Counted from the first letter of the stretch, positions 9,597 to 19,021 are shown. The stretch: 64,000 nucleotides of DNA from JALYNX01 sp963724825 (GCA_963724825.1 CAVRWT010000017.1:62001-126000); one strand, 5' to 3'. Notes: generated from the sequence alone by a model not told the origin. Translations and numbers: made by a program.

Positions 9597-10858
9597 ATGG
9601 TCGAACACATGTTCGAGGATGTGGGGATTCCCAAAGGATTGGCCGACATTCCGCCCGGCCCGAAACTGGGGGCGATCCTGTCCTCGATCGACCGGAACCA
9701 GATCACGGGTCACGACCGGGTGGTCCTGGTCCAAGCCTGGAACCGTCAGGTCGCTCATGACTCAGGCTGAGCTCTACGCCTCGATGGTGGCGGTAGCCGA
9801 CGCCGAACAGGACGAACTGTCCGGTCATCTCGAATCCGACGAGATCTCCGACCTGGCCTCCTCCGAAATCCGGGCTGCGCTCACTCTCACCCGCCGCGCC
9901 GCCGACACCCATTTGGGTTGGGCCACCCAACTGGTCGAGGACTACCCGCTCCTGTTGGAGGCGCTCCGACAGGGATTGATCGACCTTCCCAAGGCCAAAG
10001 TGATCATCACCGGCACTTGTCATCTCGAACCCGAACCCCGGAACCGGGTTGCAGAGGTGGCTTTGGAACGGGCACCGCACCAGACCACCGGACAGCTAGA
10101 CGCCCGAATCCGCAGACTGGTCATCCAAGTCGACCCCGACATGGCGAAAACCCGATACCAGGAGGCCGTCAAGGAGCGTCGGGTCATCTCGGAGGCCAAC
10201 CCCGACGGCACCGCCAACCTCCACGGGCTCAACCTTCCCGCCCACCGCACCGGCGCGGTGATGAGACACATCAACCGACTGGCACGAGCCGCCAAATCCG
10301 CCGACGACCCCCGAACCATGGACCAGATCCGAGCCGACGTCCTCTTCGACCTCCTCGCCGGCAAACACAACAACCAGAACCGGCGGAGTCGGGGAACCGT
10401 GGACATCCAGGTCGACCTCACCACCCTGGCCGGTCTCACCGAGAACCCCGGAGAGCTCGCCGGTTATGGACCAGTGATCGCCGACATCGCCCGTCAGGTC
10501 ACCGACGAACAGACCGACTCCGAATGGCGCTACACGATCACCAACGACGAAGGCCAGGTCATCCCAACGGAACCACCCGGAGACGACCCACCGCCGACTC
10601 AGAAACGACAAGTCGAAGCCGAAAACCCGACCTGTGTCTTCCCCGGATGCCGCAACCCAGCAGCCGAATGCGACATCGACCACAACCAAGAATGGTCAGA
10701 AGGCGGCCCGACCGAAGTGGAGAATCTGGCCCCACTTTGTCGCCACGACCACGTCAGTCCGCCACAACGGATGGACCATCAAACAACCCCGGCCCGGCAT
10801 CTACCAATGGACCAGCCCACTCGGCCACACCTACCAAGTCCCCGCCCGATCGCCGTAG
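9597..10858 (+). CDS. DUF222/13E12-repeat protein with C-terminal HNH nuclease domain, frameshifted
   Basis: ATG 9597 encodes MVEHMFEDVGIPKGLAD, a usual opening for DUF222 proteins; ATG 9561 in the same frame is an alternative. A shift near 9755 leads into the long helical DUF222 region (LTRRAADTHLGWATQLVEDYP to RTMDQIRADVLFDLLAG). The HNH module follows with CVFPGC, then DIDHNQEWSEGG, the conserved Asn and CRHDH, so metal and catalytic residues are present. A second shift near 10750 is needed to read WTIKQPRPGIYQWTSPLG to the stop at 10858. The merged length is about 420. In mycobacteria these 13E12 proteins are DNA-damage inducible; the SOS box over this start fits that. Confidence 0.82.
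9601..9616. promoter_or_regulatory. LexA/SOS box overlapping the HNH gene start
   Basis: The sequence TCGAACACATGTTCGA is an exact match to the actinobacterial LexA consensus TCGAAC-N4-GTTCGA, with perfect six-base arms. It lies immediately after the ATG at 9597 and encodes part of the residues VEHMFE, so LexA binding would block transcription from a start at or just before the coding region. Location inside the first codons of a 13E12/DUF222 gene matches what is known for several mycobacterial 13E12 genes. No lexA or recA gene is in the window. Confidence 0.8.
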
Positions 10859-10870
10859 AAATTGCGCCAC

Positions 10871-12073
10871 CTACATGTGGGCGATGATGGCGTCGCCGAA
10901 CTCTGAGGTCTTGACCTCGGTGGCGTCGTCGGTGAGGCGGGCGAAGTCGTAGGTCACGGTCCGAGCGGCGATAGCCCCCTGCAACCCGGCGATGATCCGA
11001 TCTGCGGCCTCTGCCCAGCCCAGGTAGCGGAACATCATCTCTCCGGAGAGGATCACCGAGCCGGGGTTCACCTTGTCCAACCCCGCGTACTTGGGCGCCG
11101 TGCCGTGGGTGGCCTCGAACACGGCATGACCACTCACGAAATTGATGTTGCCCCCGGGCGCGATGCCGATTCCACCGACCTGAGCTGCCAGCGCATCTGA
11201 CAGGTAATCACCGTTGAGGTTGGTGGTCGCGATCACCTCGTAATTGGCGGGCCGGGTGAGCACCTGTTGCAACATTGCGTCTGCGATGACGTCCTGTACC
11301 AGCAGCTTGTCACCGGGTTTCCCTCCGCAGTCCTCCCACGAAACCGCCACATCGGAGAACTCCTCTCGGACCAGGTCATAGCCCCAGCTGCGGAAGGCTC
11401 CCTCGGTGAACTTCATGATGTTGCCCTTGTGGACGAGGGTCACCGACTTCCGGTCGTTGGCCAGGGCATGTTTGATCGCGGCCCGGATCAGGCGCTTCGA
11501 CCGGGTGATCGAGATCGGCTTGATTCCGATGCCGGCATCACCGGGCACATCCCATCCGTACTCGGCCTTGACGAACCCGATCAGCTTGGAGGCATCCTCG
11601 GTTCCCTCCTCCAACTCGAGACCGGCATAGACGTCCTCGATGTTCTCCCTGAAGATGATCATGTCGACGAGACCGGGGTCCTTGACCGGTGAGGGCACCC
11701 CCTCGAACCACCTGATGGGCCGTACACATGCGTAGAGGTCGAGGATCTGGCGAAGGGCGACGTTCAGAGATCGGATCCCACCACCGACCGGAGTGGTCAA
11801 CGGGCCTTTGATCCCCACCAGATAGGAGGAAAACGCCTCGACCGTCTCGTCCGGCAGCCATGACCCCACCTCGTTGTGCGCCTTCTCGCCGGCGAGTACT
11901 TCGGTCCAGGCGACCTTTCTCGAGTCCCCGTACGCCTTGGTGACCGCGGCGTCGAAGACACGAACCGAGGCAGCCCAGATGTCGGGCCCGGTTCCGTCGC
12001 CTTCGATGAAGGGGACGATCGGGTCATCGGGAACCGTGAGCCCGTCGGGGCCCATGGTGATCGGGGTGGCCAT
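10871..12073 (-). CDS. icd: Isocitrate dehydrogenase (NADP-type, homodimeric)
   Basis: Catalyses oxidative decarboxylation of isocitrate to 2-oxoglutarate in the TCA cycle. The 400-residue protein is intact. It shows the E. coli-like type I signature: IEGDGTGPDIW near residue 23, the isocitrate-binding GIRSLNVALRQ at about 100-109 with the Ser that is phosphorylated in enterics, a Tyr/Lys catalytic region around FRENIEDVYAG and VHKGNIMKFTEG, NLNGDYLSD for metal, and HGTAPKYAG for cofactor. NADP preference is inferred from family resemblance. The stop faces the HNH gene end 13 bases away. It is 24 bases downstream of the secreted modular protein. Confidence 0.93.
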   Translation of the reverse strand: MATPITMGPDGLTVPDDPIVPFIEGDGTGPDIWAASVRVFDAAVTKAYGDSRKVAWTEVLAGEKAHNEVGSWLPDETVEAFSSYLVGIKGPLTTPVGGGIRSLNVALRQILDLYACVRPIRWFEGVPSPVKDPGLVDMIIFRENIEDVYAGLELEEGTEDASKLIGFVKAEYGWDVPGDAGIGIKPISITRSKRLIRAAIKHALANDRKSVTLVHKGNIMKFTEGAFRSWGYDLVREEFSDVAVSWEDCGGKPGDKLLVQDVIADAMLQQVLTRPANYEVIATTNLNGDYLSDALAAQVGGIGIAPGGNINFVSGHAVFEATHGTAPKYAGLDKVNPGSVILSGEMMFRYLGWAEAADRIIAGLQGAIAARTVTYDFARLTDDATEVKTSEFGDAIIAHM

Positions 12074-12097
12074 GAAGGGTGACTCCTGGAGAAGCGG

Positions 12098-14016
12098 TTA
12101 CGGAGCCGGGACACTAGCCGGGGCGGCGGTCTGCGAGCCTTTGACCAGGTCGTCCCACTGGACGCCGACGATTTGGGGATGCGACACGGCGAGATTGGCC
12201 AGAGCCTGGGTGTACTGGACCTGGGCAGCCTCATTGGGGAGATTCGGAGCCGCACCCGCAGAGATCAGGATCGGGACTCCGGGGCCGACGGTGTTGGCCA
12301 TCTCGTCGACGGCCGACTTGTAGTAGCCGACATTGGTTCCACCCGTGGCTGGATAGCCACCAACCCCGGCTGCATCGGCGTAGGAGGCGCCGGGCCAGTA
12401 GAGGCCGAACCCTCCCGTCCCCCACTGTGATTGGGAGTAGCGGCTCGATGACATCGACCGGTTGCCGCTGAAGACGATCCGCACCCGAGAAGACCCGATC
12501 TCGGCTCGCGCCCGGGTGGCGATGTCGCGGAAAGCAGTCTTGAACGACGAGGGGTCGTCGCCCCATGGCGTTGTTGCGGACATTGGGCTCGGGAAGGATG
12601 TCGAGAATCACCCGGCGGCCTCCACCAAGGTCGGTGAAGGCCGCAAAGGCCTTCAGCATGTTGTCCACCCGGCGGTCATGCTTGCCCGACGCAGGCCGTC
12701 GAGGTCGTTGACGAGTGATGCGAATGTACGGCGTCGATCCGGCGTCCCAGATCTGGCCGAGCTGGGTGGGAACCCAGAGGTTCGGATTCCCGCTGGTCGC
12801 CGGTCGCCAGCCAGTTCTTGTCGCCGGTCGTGTCATCGACCGCAGTAGCTTGACACCGAAGGTGTCGAACCCGGCGCCACCAGCCGAGTAGACCGATAGG
12901 GCCGTCTTGTAGTCGAGATGCGAGCGGCCTCCCCAGAAGTCTGGAGGCGATGGCGGAGCAGCCGGCAGGCTGATCGGGTACTGATCCCCCAGGGCACGCT
13001 TGAGGAAGGTGGCCATCTGCCCTCGAGTCACCGAATCCTCCGGGCAGAAGCGATCGTTGGCCGGCGGGTTGCACCCCTGGGTGATTCCTGAGGCAGCGAG
13101 CCTCTCGATGGCCTTCTCGAAGACCGAGTCGTCGTCGTCGTAGAAGGTCCCCGAGCTCTTCGGCCGATCATTGCACCCGATTCGCTCGGGACCGGCAGCA
13201 AGCGAGTCGAAGTAGATTTTGTTGTTGATCGGCGAGGTGCCATCGCCGCCGTAATAGACATCGAACCACAGCGACTTCACTTTGAGCTGCGGCTCTGACG
13301 CTCTCCTGAATGTCAGGTTGCTGGCGGCGAAAGCCTGATCACCGTCGACATATCCCTCGAGGATTCCGTTGTGGGCACCGAGGCCGTTCATCTTGACTCT
13401 CGCCTCGATGCAGTACCAACGGCCATGTTGCAGAGTCGAAAGGTCCGGGTCCCAGTTGAGAATCTTGCCGTCCTGTCCCACGCCGCTCGAGTTGAGGAGG
13501 TAGGAGTAAAAGCTGATCCGGGTGACCTTCGCCGGGTCATAGCTGTACGAAGGAAGCCCGTCTGAGGCGTAGACCGGGGAAAACGACATCCTCGCCGACC
13601 AGCACGGCGCACCGGCAGTCGAAGGGCGATTGCCGAGGCAGTTGTAGGTGTACAGGCCACCGAATCCAGGCAACTTGCCACGATACGGCGGGTTCACCTT
13701 GAAGCCGGTCGGGAATCGGAGCCAGTAGCGCATCCACATCTCCTCGGGCTCGGAGCCGACGTGTGTCTTCGTGTACCAATGAGCGCTGCTGCCCCAGTGG
13801 TCTCCCTTCAGGATGTTGGAAACGAGCCCCTCACCCTGGTGGCCTGATGTTGTGGGATGGATGCCCGAACGAGGAGTCGAACACCCCTGTGACCCCGTCA
13901 TCGAAGTCTTCGTCCAACCAGGGGTCGGCCGCTGCCTGGGCACGATGAGGCGAAACAACGATCGAAAAGACAAAGAGCAGCGCCAACAAAGCAAGGGTCT
14001 TGTGCAGAGCTCTCAT
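12098..14016 (-). CDS. Secreted modular protein: PL14-like domain, SLH module and GH-A-like domain, frameshifted
   Basis: ATG 14016 follows AAGGAA at a suitable distance and opens a signal peptide (MRALHKTLALLALLFVF to HRAQAAAD). After a shift near 13850 the frame gives a jelly-roll region with RGKLPGFGGLY, WSARMSFSP, RWYCIEARVKMN, GYVDGDQ and WFDVYYGG, the pattern of polysaccharide lyase family 14. One SLH-like module follows (FEKAIERLAASGITQG and SVTRGQMATFLKRAL). The C-terminal third, broken by shifts near 12850, 12690 and 12575, looks like a clan GH-A hydrolase: GKHDRRVDNML, ILDILPEPN with a possible acid/base Glu, YWPGASYADAAGVGGY and PILISAGAAPN. The usual nucleophile Glu position reads Ala. 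Probably a surface glycan-binding or degrading protein; substrate unknown. Confidence 0.6.
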
Positions 14017-14133
14017 TGTTCCTTGGGTGATTCCCGGGGCGATGAATCGACTACCTGTTATCGGCCTCGGGCGTGATCCACTCAAGCCTCATACCCGCAT
14101 CGGAGATAGACCAGACGCGGTCTGAAGCCGGAG

Positions 14134-14979
14134 TCAGGCGCGTCGGGCCCGAGCGGCGGCCAGGGTGTTGACCAGGAGCATCGCCCTGGTCATCGGACCG
14201 ACTCCGCCCGGCACCGGAGTTATCGCCCCGGCTACACCCAGAACTGACTCGAAGTCGACGTCGCCAACCATCCCGCCCTCGGTCCGGTTGATGCCAACAT
14301 CGATCACAGTTGCCCCCGGCTTGACGAAGTCGGAAGTCACCAATCCCGGCGAGCCGACCGCCGCGACCAGGATGTCGGCCTCACGGGCGACGGCCGCCAA
14401 GTCCTTGGTTCGGGAGTGGCCGATGGTCACCGTGGCATCGACCCCACGGCTGGCGAGCATCAAGGCCAGCGGCCGGCCCACGAGGAACGATCTGCCGATG
14501 ACCACCGCTCGTGCACCTGAAACAGGAAGGCCATAGTGAGCCAGGATCCTCATGATCCCGCTCGGAGTGCAGGGCCGCAGACCAGGGCGATCGAGCACCA
14601 GCAGCCCAAGGTTGTGAGGATGCAGCCCGTCGACATCTTTTGCAGGCGAGATGCGCTCCACGATTCGCTCCGAATCGAGGTCGCCCGGCAAGGGCAACTG
14701 AACGAGGATCCCGTCGACGTCATCGTCGGCGTTGAGGTGCTCGATGAGATCTTCGAGGGCGCCCTGAGAGACATCGGCCGGCAACTCGTGGTGCATCGAG
14801 ACGATGCCCACCTCTGCTGCGTCGCTCCGCTTGCCCCGAACATAGGTGTGCGAAGCGGGGTCGTCGCCTACGAGAACCGTGGCCAGGCCAGGGGCGTAGT
14901 CGAGAGCGGAAACCGCGGCGGCGACCTCCGACTTCACCGCTGACGCCACCGCCTTCCCATCGAGGATCAAAGCACTCAT
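14134..14979 (-). CDS. folD: Methylenetetrahydrofolate dehydrogenase / methenyltetrahydrofolate cyclohydrolase
   Basis: Bifunctional FolD supplies 10-formyl-THF, the formyl donor for PurN and PurH. The 281-residue protein is intact. It has YVRGKRSDAAEVGI with the catalytic Lys, VQLPLPGDLD, RPCTPSGIMRIL, the NADP-binding VIGRSFLVGRPLALML and the C-terminal PGGVGPMTRAMLL. It lies two bases after purH and completes a purN-purH-folD operon, so cofactor synthesis and its two consumers are made together. Confidence 0.95.
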   Translation of the reverse strand: MSALILDGKAVASAVKSEVAAAVSALDYAPGLATVLVGDDPASHTYVRGKRSDAAEVGIVSMHHELPADVSQGALEDLIEHLNADDDVDGILVQLPLPGDLDSERIVERISPAKDVDGLHPHNLGLLVLDRPGLRPCTPSGIMRILAHYGLPVSGARAVVIGRSFLVGRPLALMLASRGVDATVTIGHSRTKDLAAVAREADILVAAVGSPGLVTSDFVKPGATVIDVGINRTEGGMVGDVDFESVLGVAGAITPVPGGVGPMTRAMLLVNTLAAARARRA

Positions 14980-14981
14980 GG

Positions 14982-16482
14982 TCAGTGGCGGAAATGACGG
15001 TTGCTGGCGAACACGAGAGCGATCCCGTGCTCATTCGCAGCATCGATCACTTCCTGGTCGTTTCGCGAGCCGCCCGGCTCGATCACGGCGGTGACTCCCG
15101 CGTCCGCCAGGGCATCCAGCCCGTCGCGGAAGGGGAAGAAAGCGTCGGAAGCTGCGGCACCGCCGTGGGCTCGATCCCCAGCCCGCGCCACCGCCCTCTC
15201 TGCCGCCCCGACGCGGGATTGGTCGCCGGCGCCGACCCCGATTGCGGCTCCGTCTTTGACGATCACGATGGCGTTCGACTTGGTGTTCATCGCCACGATC
15301 CAGCCGAATGCCAGATCCTCTCGCTCCGAGTCGGTTGGTGGTCGCTCGGACACGACCTCCCAGGAATCAGTCGATTGGCCGTCCCTCGTCTGAACGAGGA
15401 ATCCTTGCTCGATACGACTCATACCCGGATCGCTCACACCAGGAGCACTCGCCACCAAGACCCGAACCGCAGACTTCCGGCCGAGGACATCGAGCGCCTC
15501 GTCGCTGACACCCGTGCAGACGAGAACTTCGACGAACTTCTCTGCGATCGAGCTCGCCGTCTTCTCGTCGACCACGCCGTTCACCGCGATCACCCCGCCG
15601 AATGCCGACAAAGGATCACAGGCCCAGGCCCGCTCGAATGCGTCGGCGACCTCCCCGCCCTGGGCCGCACCACAGGGGTTGGTGTGCTTGACGATGACAA
15701 CCATGCCCGGAGCCGAGTTGGCAAGCCTCCAGGCCGCCTCGGCATCGGCATAGTTGTTGAAGGACATCTCCTTGCCCTGGAGCTGCACCGCCTCCCGCCA
15801 CCAGGGCCGGGAGCCGTCCTCCACGAACAGCGCAGCCTCCTGGTGTGGGTTCTCGCCATAGCGAAGCTCCGAGATCGCGGCGCAAGGGGATCACCAGATC
15901 GTCACCGATCCACCCCACGATGGCCGCGTCGTACGAGGCGGTCCGGAAGAAGGCGTCGGCCGCCAGCCGTCTCCGAAGGTCGTCGTCCAGACCACCGGCC
16001 TCGACGGCCCCGGCCACTTCGTCGTACTGCTCCGGAGAGCTCACGATCCCGACATGCCGGTAGTTCTTCGCCGCCGCACGGACCATTGCGGGCCCTCCGA
16101 TGTCGATCTTCTCGATGATCTCCTCGTCTCCGGCGCCGGAGGCGACGGTCTCCCGGAACGGGTAGAGGTTGACCACGACCAGCTGAAAGGGCTCGATGCC
16201 GTTCGCCTCCATATCGGCGACGTCGGACTCATTGTCGAGTCGGGCCAGGATCCCGCCGTGGACCATGGGGTGAAGAGTCTTCACTCTGCCCCCGAACATC
16301 TCAGGGGCTCCGGTCAGCTCCTCCACAGGCGTAACCTCGACACCCGCATCACTCAACGCCTTGGCCGTCCCCCCGGAAGACACGATGGCGACGCCGGCGG
16401 CGGCCAGGCGCTGGGCAAACGGAATCAGGCCCTCCTTGTCATAGACACTGATCAGCGCCCTGGTCACGGGGACGACACTCAT
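14982..16482 (-). CDS. purH: Bifunctional AICAR transformylase / IMP cyclohydrolase, one frameshift
   Basis: PurH carries out the last two steps of IMP synthesis. The N-terminal cyclohydrolase half (from MSVVPVTRALISVYDKEGLI) has the VSSGGTAKAL phosphate loop and HPMVHGGIL. The frame shifts near 15870 where RRDLGASL should lead to YGENPHQ; the C-terminal half then reads normally with the catalytic KHTNPCGAAQ, SAFGGVIAVN, FFPFRDGLD and VIEPGGSRNDQEVI to the stop at 14982. Combined length of about 500 is slightly below the usual 510-530. The start overlaps the purN stop by four bases. A diverged copy of the first 173 codons is repeated at 17530-18063. Confidence 0.92.
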
Positions 16483-17129
16483 CGCCAGATCACTTCCCTT
16501 CCCACGATGCTGACATCCCCTTCGGCGAAGGCTCTAACGACACGGGGATAGAGATCGTGCTCTTGGACCTGGATCCGGGCATGGAGCACGCTCACATCGT
16601 CTCCCGGCAGGATCGGCACGGCCCGCTGGGCGATGATCGGGCCATGATCCACCTCTTCGTCAACGAGGTGGACAGTCACCCCGGTCACCTTCACCCCGTG
16701 AGCCAAAGCCTGGGCCACCGCATTGGAGCCAGGAAATGCAGGCAGTAAGGACGGGTGGATGTTGAGGATCCGATTGGGAAACCGGCCGATCGCCTCCGGG
16801 GCCAGGATTCGCATGAACCCGGCCAGGACCATCATCTTGGCCCCCGCTTCCTCCACCACGTCGGCGACCGCCTTCGAGAACTCGACGCGCGAGTCGTAGT
16901 TCTCCCAGGCCAGGACCACCGTGGGAATCCCTGCATCCTCAGCTCGCTCCAGCGCTTTGATCCCGGGCCGGTCGGCCACGACAACACCTATCGAGGCGCC
17001 GAGGTCAGGCGTGTCGATCAGGGCTTGCAGGTTGGAGCCCGAGCCCGAGACGAGAACTCCGATGTCGATGATGGCCCTCCGATCACGCCCTGATGGGTCG
17101 CACGTGGAGGGGACTGTAGGACGTACCAT
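16479..17129 (-). CDS. purN: Phosphoribosylglycinamide formyltransferase (copy 1)
   Basis: PurN transfers the formyl group of 10-formyl-THF to GAR. Motifs are GVLVSGSGSNLQALID for the phosphate, LNIHPSLLPAFPG with the catalytic Asn and His, and HLVDEEVDHGPIIAQ with the catalytic Asp. The only usual start codon is ATG 17129, which gives a 19-residue extension before the conserved IDIGVLVSG. That start lies eight bases from the divergent rhodanese ATG. A GGAGGG sequence stands just before in-frame ATC codons near 17073, so a non-AUG start is an alternative. It overlaps purH by four bases. Confidence 0.93.
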   Translation of the reverse strand: MVRPTVPSTCDPSGRDRRAIIDIGVLVSGSGSNLQALIDTPDLGASIGVVVADRPGIKALERAEDAGIPTVVLAWENYDSRVEFSKAVADVVEEAGAKMMVLAGFMRILAPEAIGRFPNRILNIHPSLLPAFPGSNAVAQALAHGVKVTGVTVHLVDEEVDHGPIIAQRAVPILPGDDVSVLHARIQVQEHDLYPRVVRAFAEGDVSIVGREVIWR

Positions 17130-17137
17130 TGCGACCG

Positions 17138-17440
17138 ATGTCGCCGATAGAACAGGTTCCGGCCGCGGAATGGCAGACGTGGCTGGAGGCCAACGAGGGG
17201 ATGCTCCTCGATGTGCGCGAGCCAGAGGAATGGGAGCTCGGCACCCTCCCCGAAGCGGTAAAGATCAGCATGGGGAATATTCCCGATCAGCTCGAAGACC
17301 TGGTTGGCATGGACGGGGTTCTCGTCGTCTGCCGTTCCGGTGCGCGCAGCCAGCAGGTCGCCGTCTACCTGTCAATGAACGGGGTCAGCAATGTCGCCAA
17401 CCTGGCCGGGGGAATGAAGGCGCTCGGCCTCCAGGAATGA
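17138..17440 (+). CDS. Rhodanese-like sulfurtransferase domain protein (copy 1)
   Basis: A single-domain rhodanese of 100 residues starting at ATG 17138; an in-frame TTG at 17129 is less likely. It has LLDVREPEEWELGTLPEA and the active-site loop VVCRSGARSQQVA, whose Cys accepts the persulfide. Small stand-alone rhodaneses of this size act in sulfur transfer, with partners that cannot be told from context. It is divergent from purN with almost no spacer. A second copy at 18719-19021 differs at only three residues. Confidence 0.88.
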   Translation: MSPIEQVPAAEWQTWLEANEGMLLDVREPEEWELGTLPEAVKISMGNIPDQLEDLVGMDGVLVVCRSGARSQQVAVYLSMNGVSNVANLAGGMKALGLQE

Positions 17441-17447
17441 CCGGGCC

Positions 17448-17536
17448 CTCAGAACAGAGCAGTTGTGTGGTTTGATAGAAGTAGAGCGGAAATAAGATCG
17501 TCACGATACACGATGGCGTTCGTACAAGCTCAAAGC
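17448..17536. other. Unique 89-bp spacer between the tandem copies
   Basis: This segment separates the two near-repeats and resembles nothing else in the window. It is visibly less GC-rich than its surroundings, at a little under half G+C. It has no open frame of note, no obvious hairpin, and does not look like a common sequencing adapter that I recognise. It forms the breakpoint where the truncated purH copy begins. Confidence 0.7.
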
Positions 17537-18063
17537 TCGGCCGCCAACCGTCTCCGAAGGTCGTCGTCCAGGCCACCGGTCTCGACAGCCCCGGCCACTT
17601 CTTCATACTGCTCCGGAGAGCTCACGATCCCGACATGCCGGTAGTTCTTCGCCGCCGCACGGACCATTGCCGGGCCCCCGATGTCGATCTTCTCGATGAT
17701 CTCTTCGTCACCTGCGCCGGAGGCGACCGTCTCCCGGAACGGGTACAGGTTTACCACGACCAGTTGGAAGGGCTCGATGCCGTTTGCCTCCATGTCGGCG
17801 ACATCGGACTCGTTGTCGAGCCGGGCCAGGATCCCACCGTGGACCATGGGATGAAGAGTCTTCACCCTGCCCCCGAACATCTCAGGGGCTCCGGTGAGCT
17901 CCTCCACGGGCGTCACCTCGACACCCGCATCACTCAAGGCCTTGGCCGTCCCCCCGGAGGACACGATGGCGACGCCGGCAGCGGCCAGGCGCTGGGCAAA
18001 CGGAATCAGGCCCTCTTTGTCATAGACACTGATCAGCGCCCTGGTCACGGAGACGACACTCAT
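17530..18063 (-). pseudogene. Truncated purH copy (IMP cyclohydrolase N-terminal part)
   Basis: It encodes the first 173 residues of PurH (MSVVSVTRALISVYDKEGLI to GGLDDDLRRRLAA) and then runs into the spacer and stops after two unrelated codons. The AICAR transformylase half is missing and the cyclohydrolase domain is not complete, so it cannot replace purH. It still differs from the full gene mostly at silent positions (only about four amino-acid changes), which is not what a drifting dead fragment would show. It overlaps purN copy 2 by four bases as in the intact operon. Confidence 0.88.
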
Positions 18064-18710
18064 CGCCAGATCACTTCCCTTCCCACGATGCTCACATCCC
18101 CTTCGGCGAAGGCTCGGACGACACGTGGATAGAGATCGTGCTCCTGGACCTGGATCCGGGCATGGAGCATGCTCACATCGTCGCCAGGCAGGATCGGCAC
18201 GGCACGTTGGGCGATGATCGGGCCATGATCCACCTCTTCGTCAACGAGGTGGACCGTCACCCCGGTCACCTTCACCCCGTGAGCCAAAGCCTGGGCCACC
18301 GCATTGGAGCCAGGAAAGGCAGGCAGTAGGGACGGGTGGATGTTGAGGATCCGATTGGGAAACCGGCCGATCGCCTCCGGGGCCAGGATTCGCATGAACC
18401 CGGCCAGGACCATCATCTTGGCCCCCGCCTCCTCCACTACGTCGGCGACAGCCTTCGAGAACTCGAGGCGCGAGTCGTAGTCCTCCCAGGGCAGGACCAC
18501 CGTGGGAATCCCTGCATCCTCGGCTCGCTCCAGTGCTTTGATCCCGGGCCGGTCGGCCACAACAACACCTATCGAGGCGCCGAGGTCAGGCGTGTCGATC
18601 AGGGCTTGCAGGTTGGAGCCCGAGCCCGAGACGAGAACTCCGATGTCGATGATGTCCCTCCGATCACGCCCTGATGGGTCGCACGTGGGGGGGACTGTAG
18701 GACGTACCAT
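18060..18710 (-). CDS. purN: Phosphoribosylglycinamide formyltransferase (copy 2)
   Basis: A full-length second PurN of 216 residues. All catalytic motifs are kept: GVLVSGSGSNLQALID, LNIHPSLLPAFPG and HLVDEEVDHGPIIAQ. It differs from copy 1 at a handful of residues, for example LPWEDYDSRLEF in place of LAWENYDSRVEF, and in the N-terminal extension, while most base changes are silent. It reads into the truncated purH with the same four-base overlap and diverges from rhodanese copy 2 with the same eight-base gap. If the duplication is real, both PurN proteins should be active. Confidence 0.9.
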   Translation of the reverse strand: MVRPTVPPTCDPSGRDRRDIIDIGVLVSGSGSNLQALIDTPDLGASIGVVVADRPGIKALERAEDAGIPTVVLPWEDYDSRLEFSKAVADVVEEAGAKMMVLAGFMRILAPEAIGRFPNRILNIHPSLLPAFPGSNAVAQALAHGVKVTGVTVHLVDEEVDHGPIIAQRAVPILPGDDVSMLHARIQVQEHDLYPRVVRAFAEGDVSIVGREVIWR

Positions 18711-18718
18711 TGCGACCG

Positions 18719-19021
18719 ATGTCGCCGATAGAACAGGTCCCTGCCCCGGAATGGCAGACGTGGCTCGAGGCCAACGAGGGCATGCTCCTCGATGTGCGCG
18801 AGCCAGAGGAATGGGAGCTCGGAACCCTCCCCGAAGCGGTGAAGATCAGCATGGGGGATATTCCCGATCAGCTCGAGGACCTGGTTGGGATGGACGGGGT
18901 CTTGGTCGTGTGCCGCTCCGGAGCGCGCAGCCAGCAGGTGGCCGTCTACCTCTCAATGAACGGGGTCACCAACGTCGCCAATCTGGCCGGAGGAATGAAG
19001 GCGCTCGGCCTCCAGGAATGA
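18719..19021 (+). CDS. Rhodanese-like sulfurtransferase domain protein (copy 2)
   Basis: A 100-residue single-domain rhodanese nearly identical to the one at 17138-17440. The differences are Ala to Pro in VPAPEWQ, Asn to Asp in SMGDIP, and Ser to Thr in NGVTNVAN. The active-site CRSGARS loop is unchanged. This copy is followed 53 bases later by a small membrane-anchored protein on the same strand, probably the ancestral gene order. Confidence 0.88.
   Translation: MSPIEQVPAPEWQTWLEANEGMLLDVREPEEWELGTLPEAVKISMGDIPDQLEDLVGMDGVLVVCRSGARSQQVAVYLSMNGVTNVANLAGGMKALGLQE

Larger units (their letters stand above)
15956..17447. repeat. Tandem near-repeat, left copy (purH 5' part, purN, rhodanese)
   Basis: This 1492-base block recurs at 17537-19028 with a constant offset of 1581 bases. 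It covers the first 176 or so codons of purH, all of purN and all of the rhodanese gene. By hand I count about 30 mismatches in the 545-base purH part, no indels, and most are silent. Similarity starts abruptly at TCGGCCGCCA and ends just after the rhodanese stop. The left copy joins the complete purH. Confidence 0.93.

Noticed and set aside
17448..17536. Insertion sequence or tRNA at the duplication junction
   Set aside because: Too short, no inverted ends, no transposase frame and no cloverleaf or conserved TpsiC-like segment.
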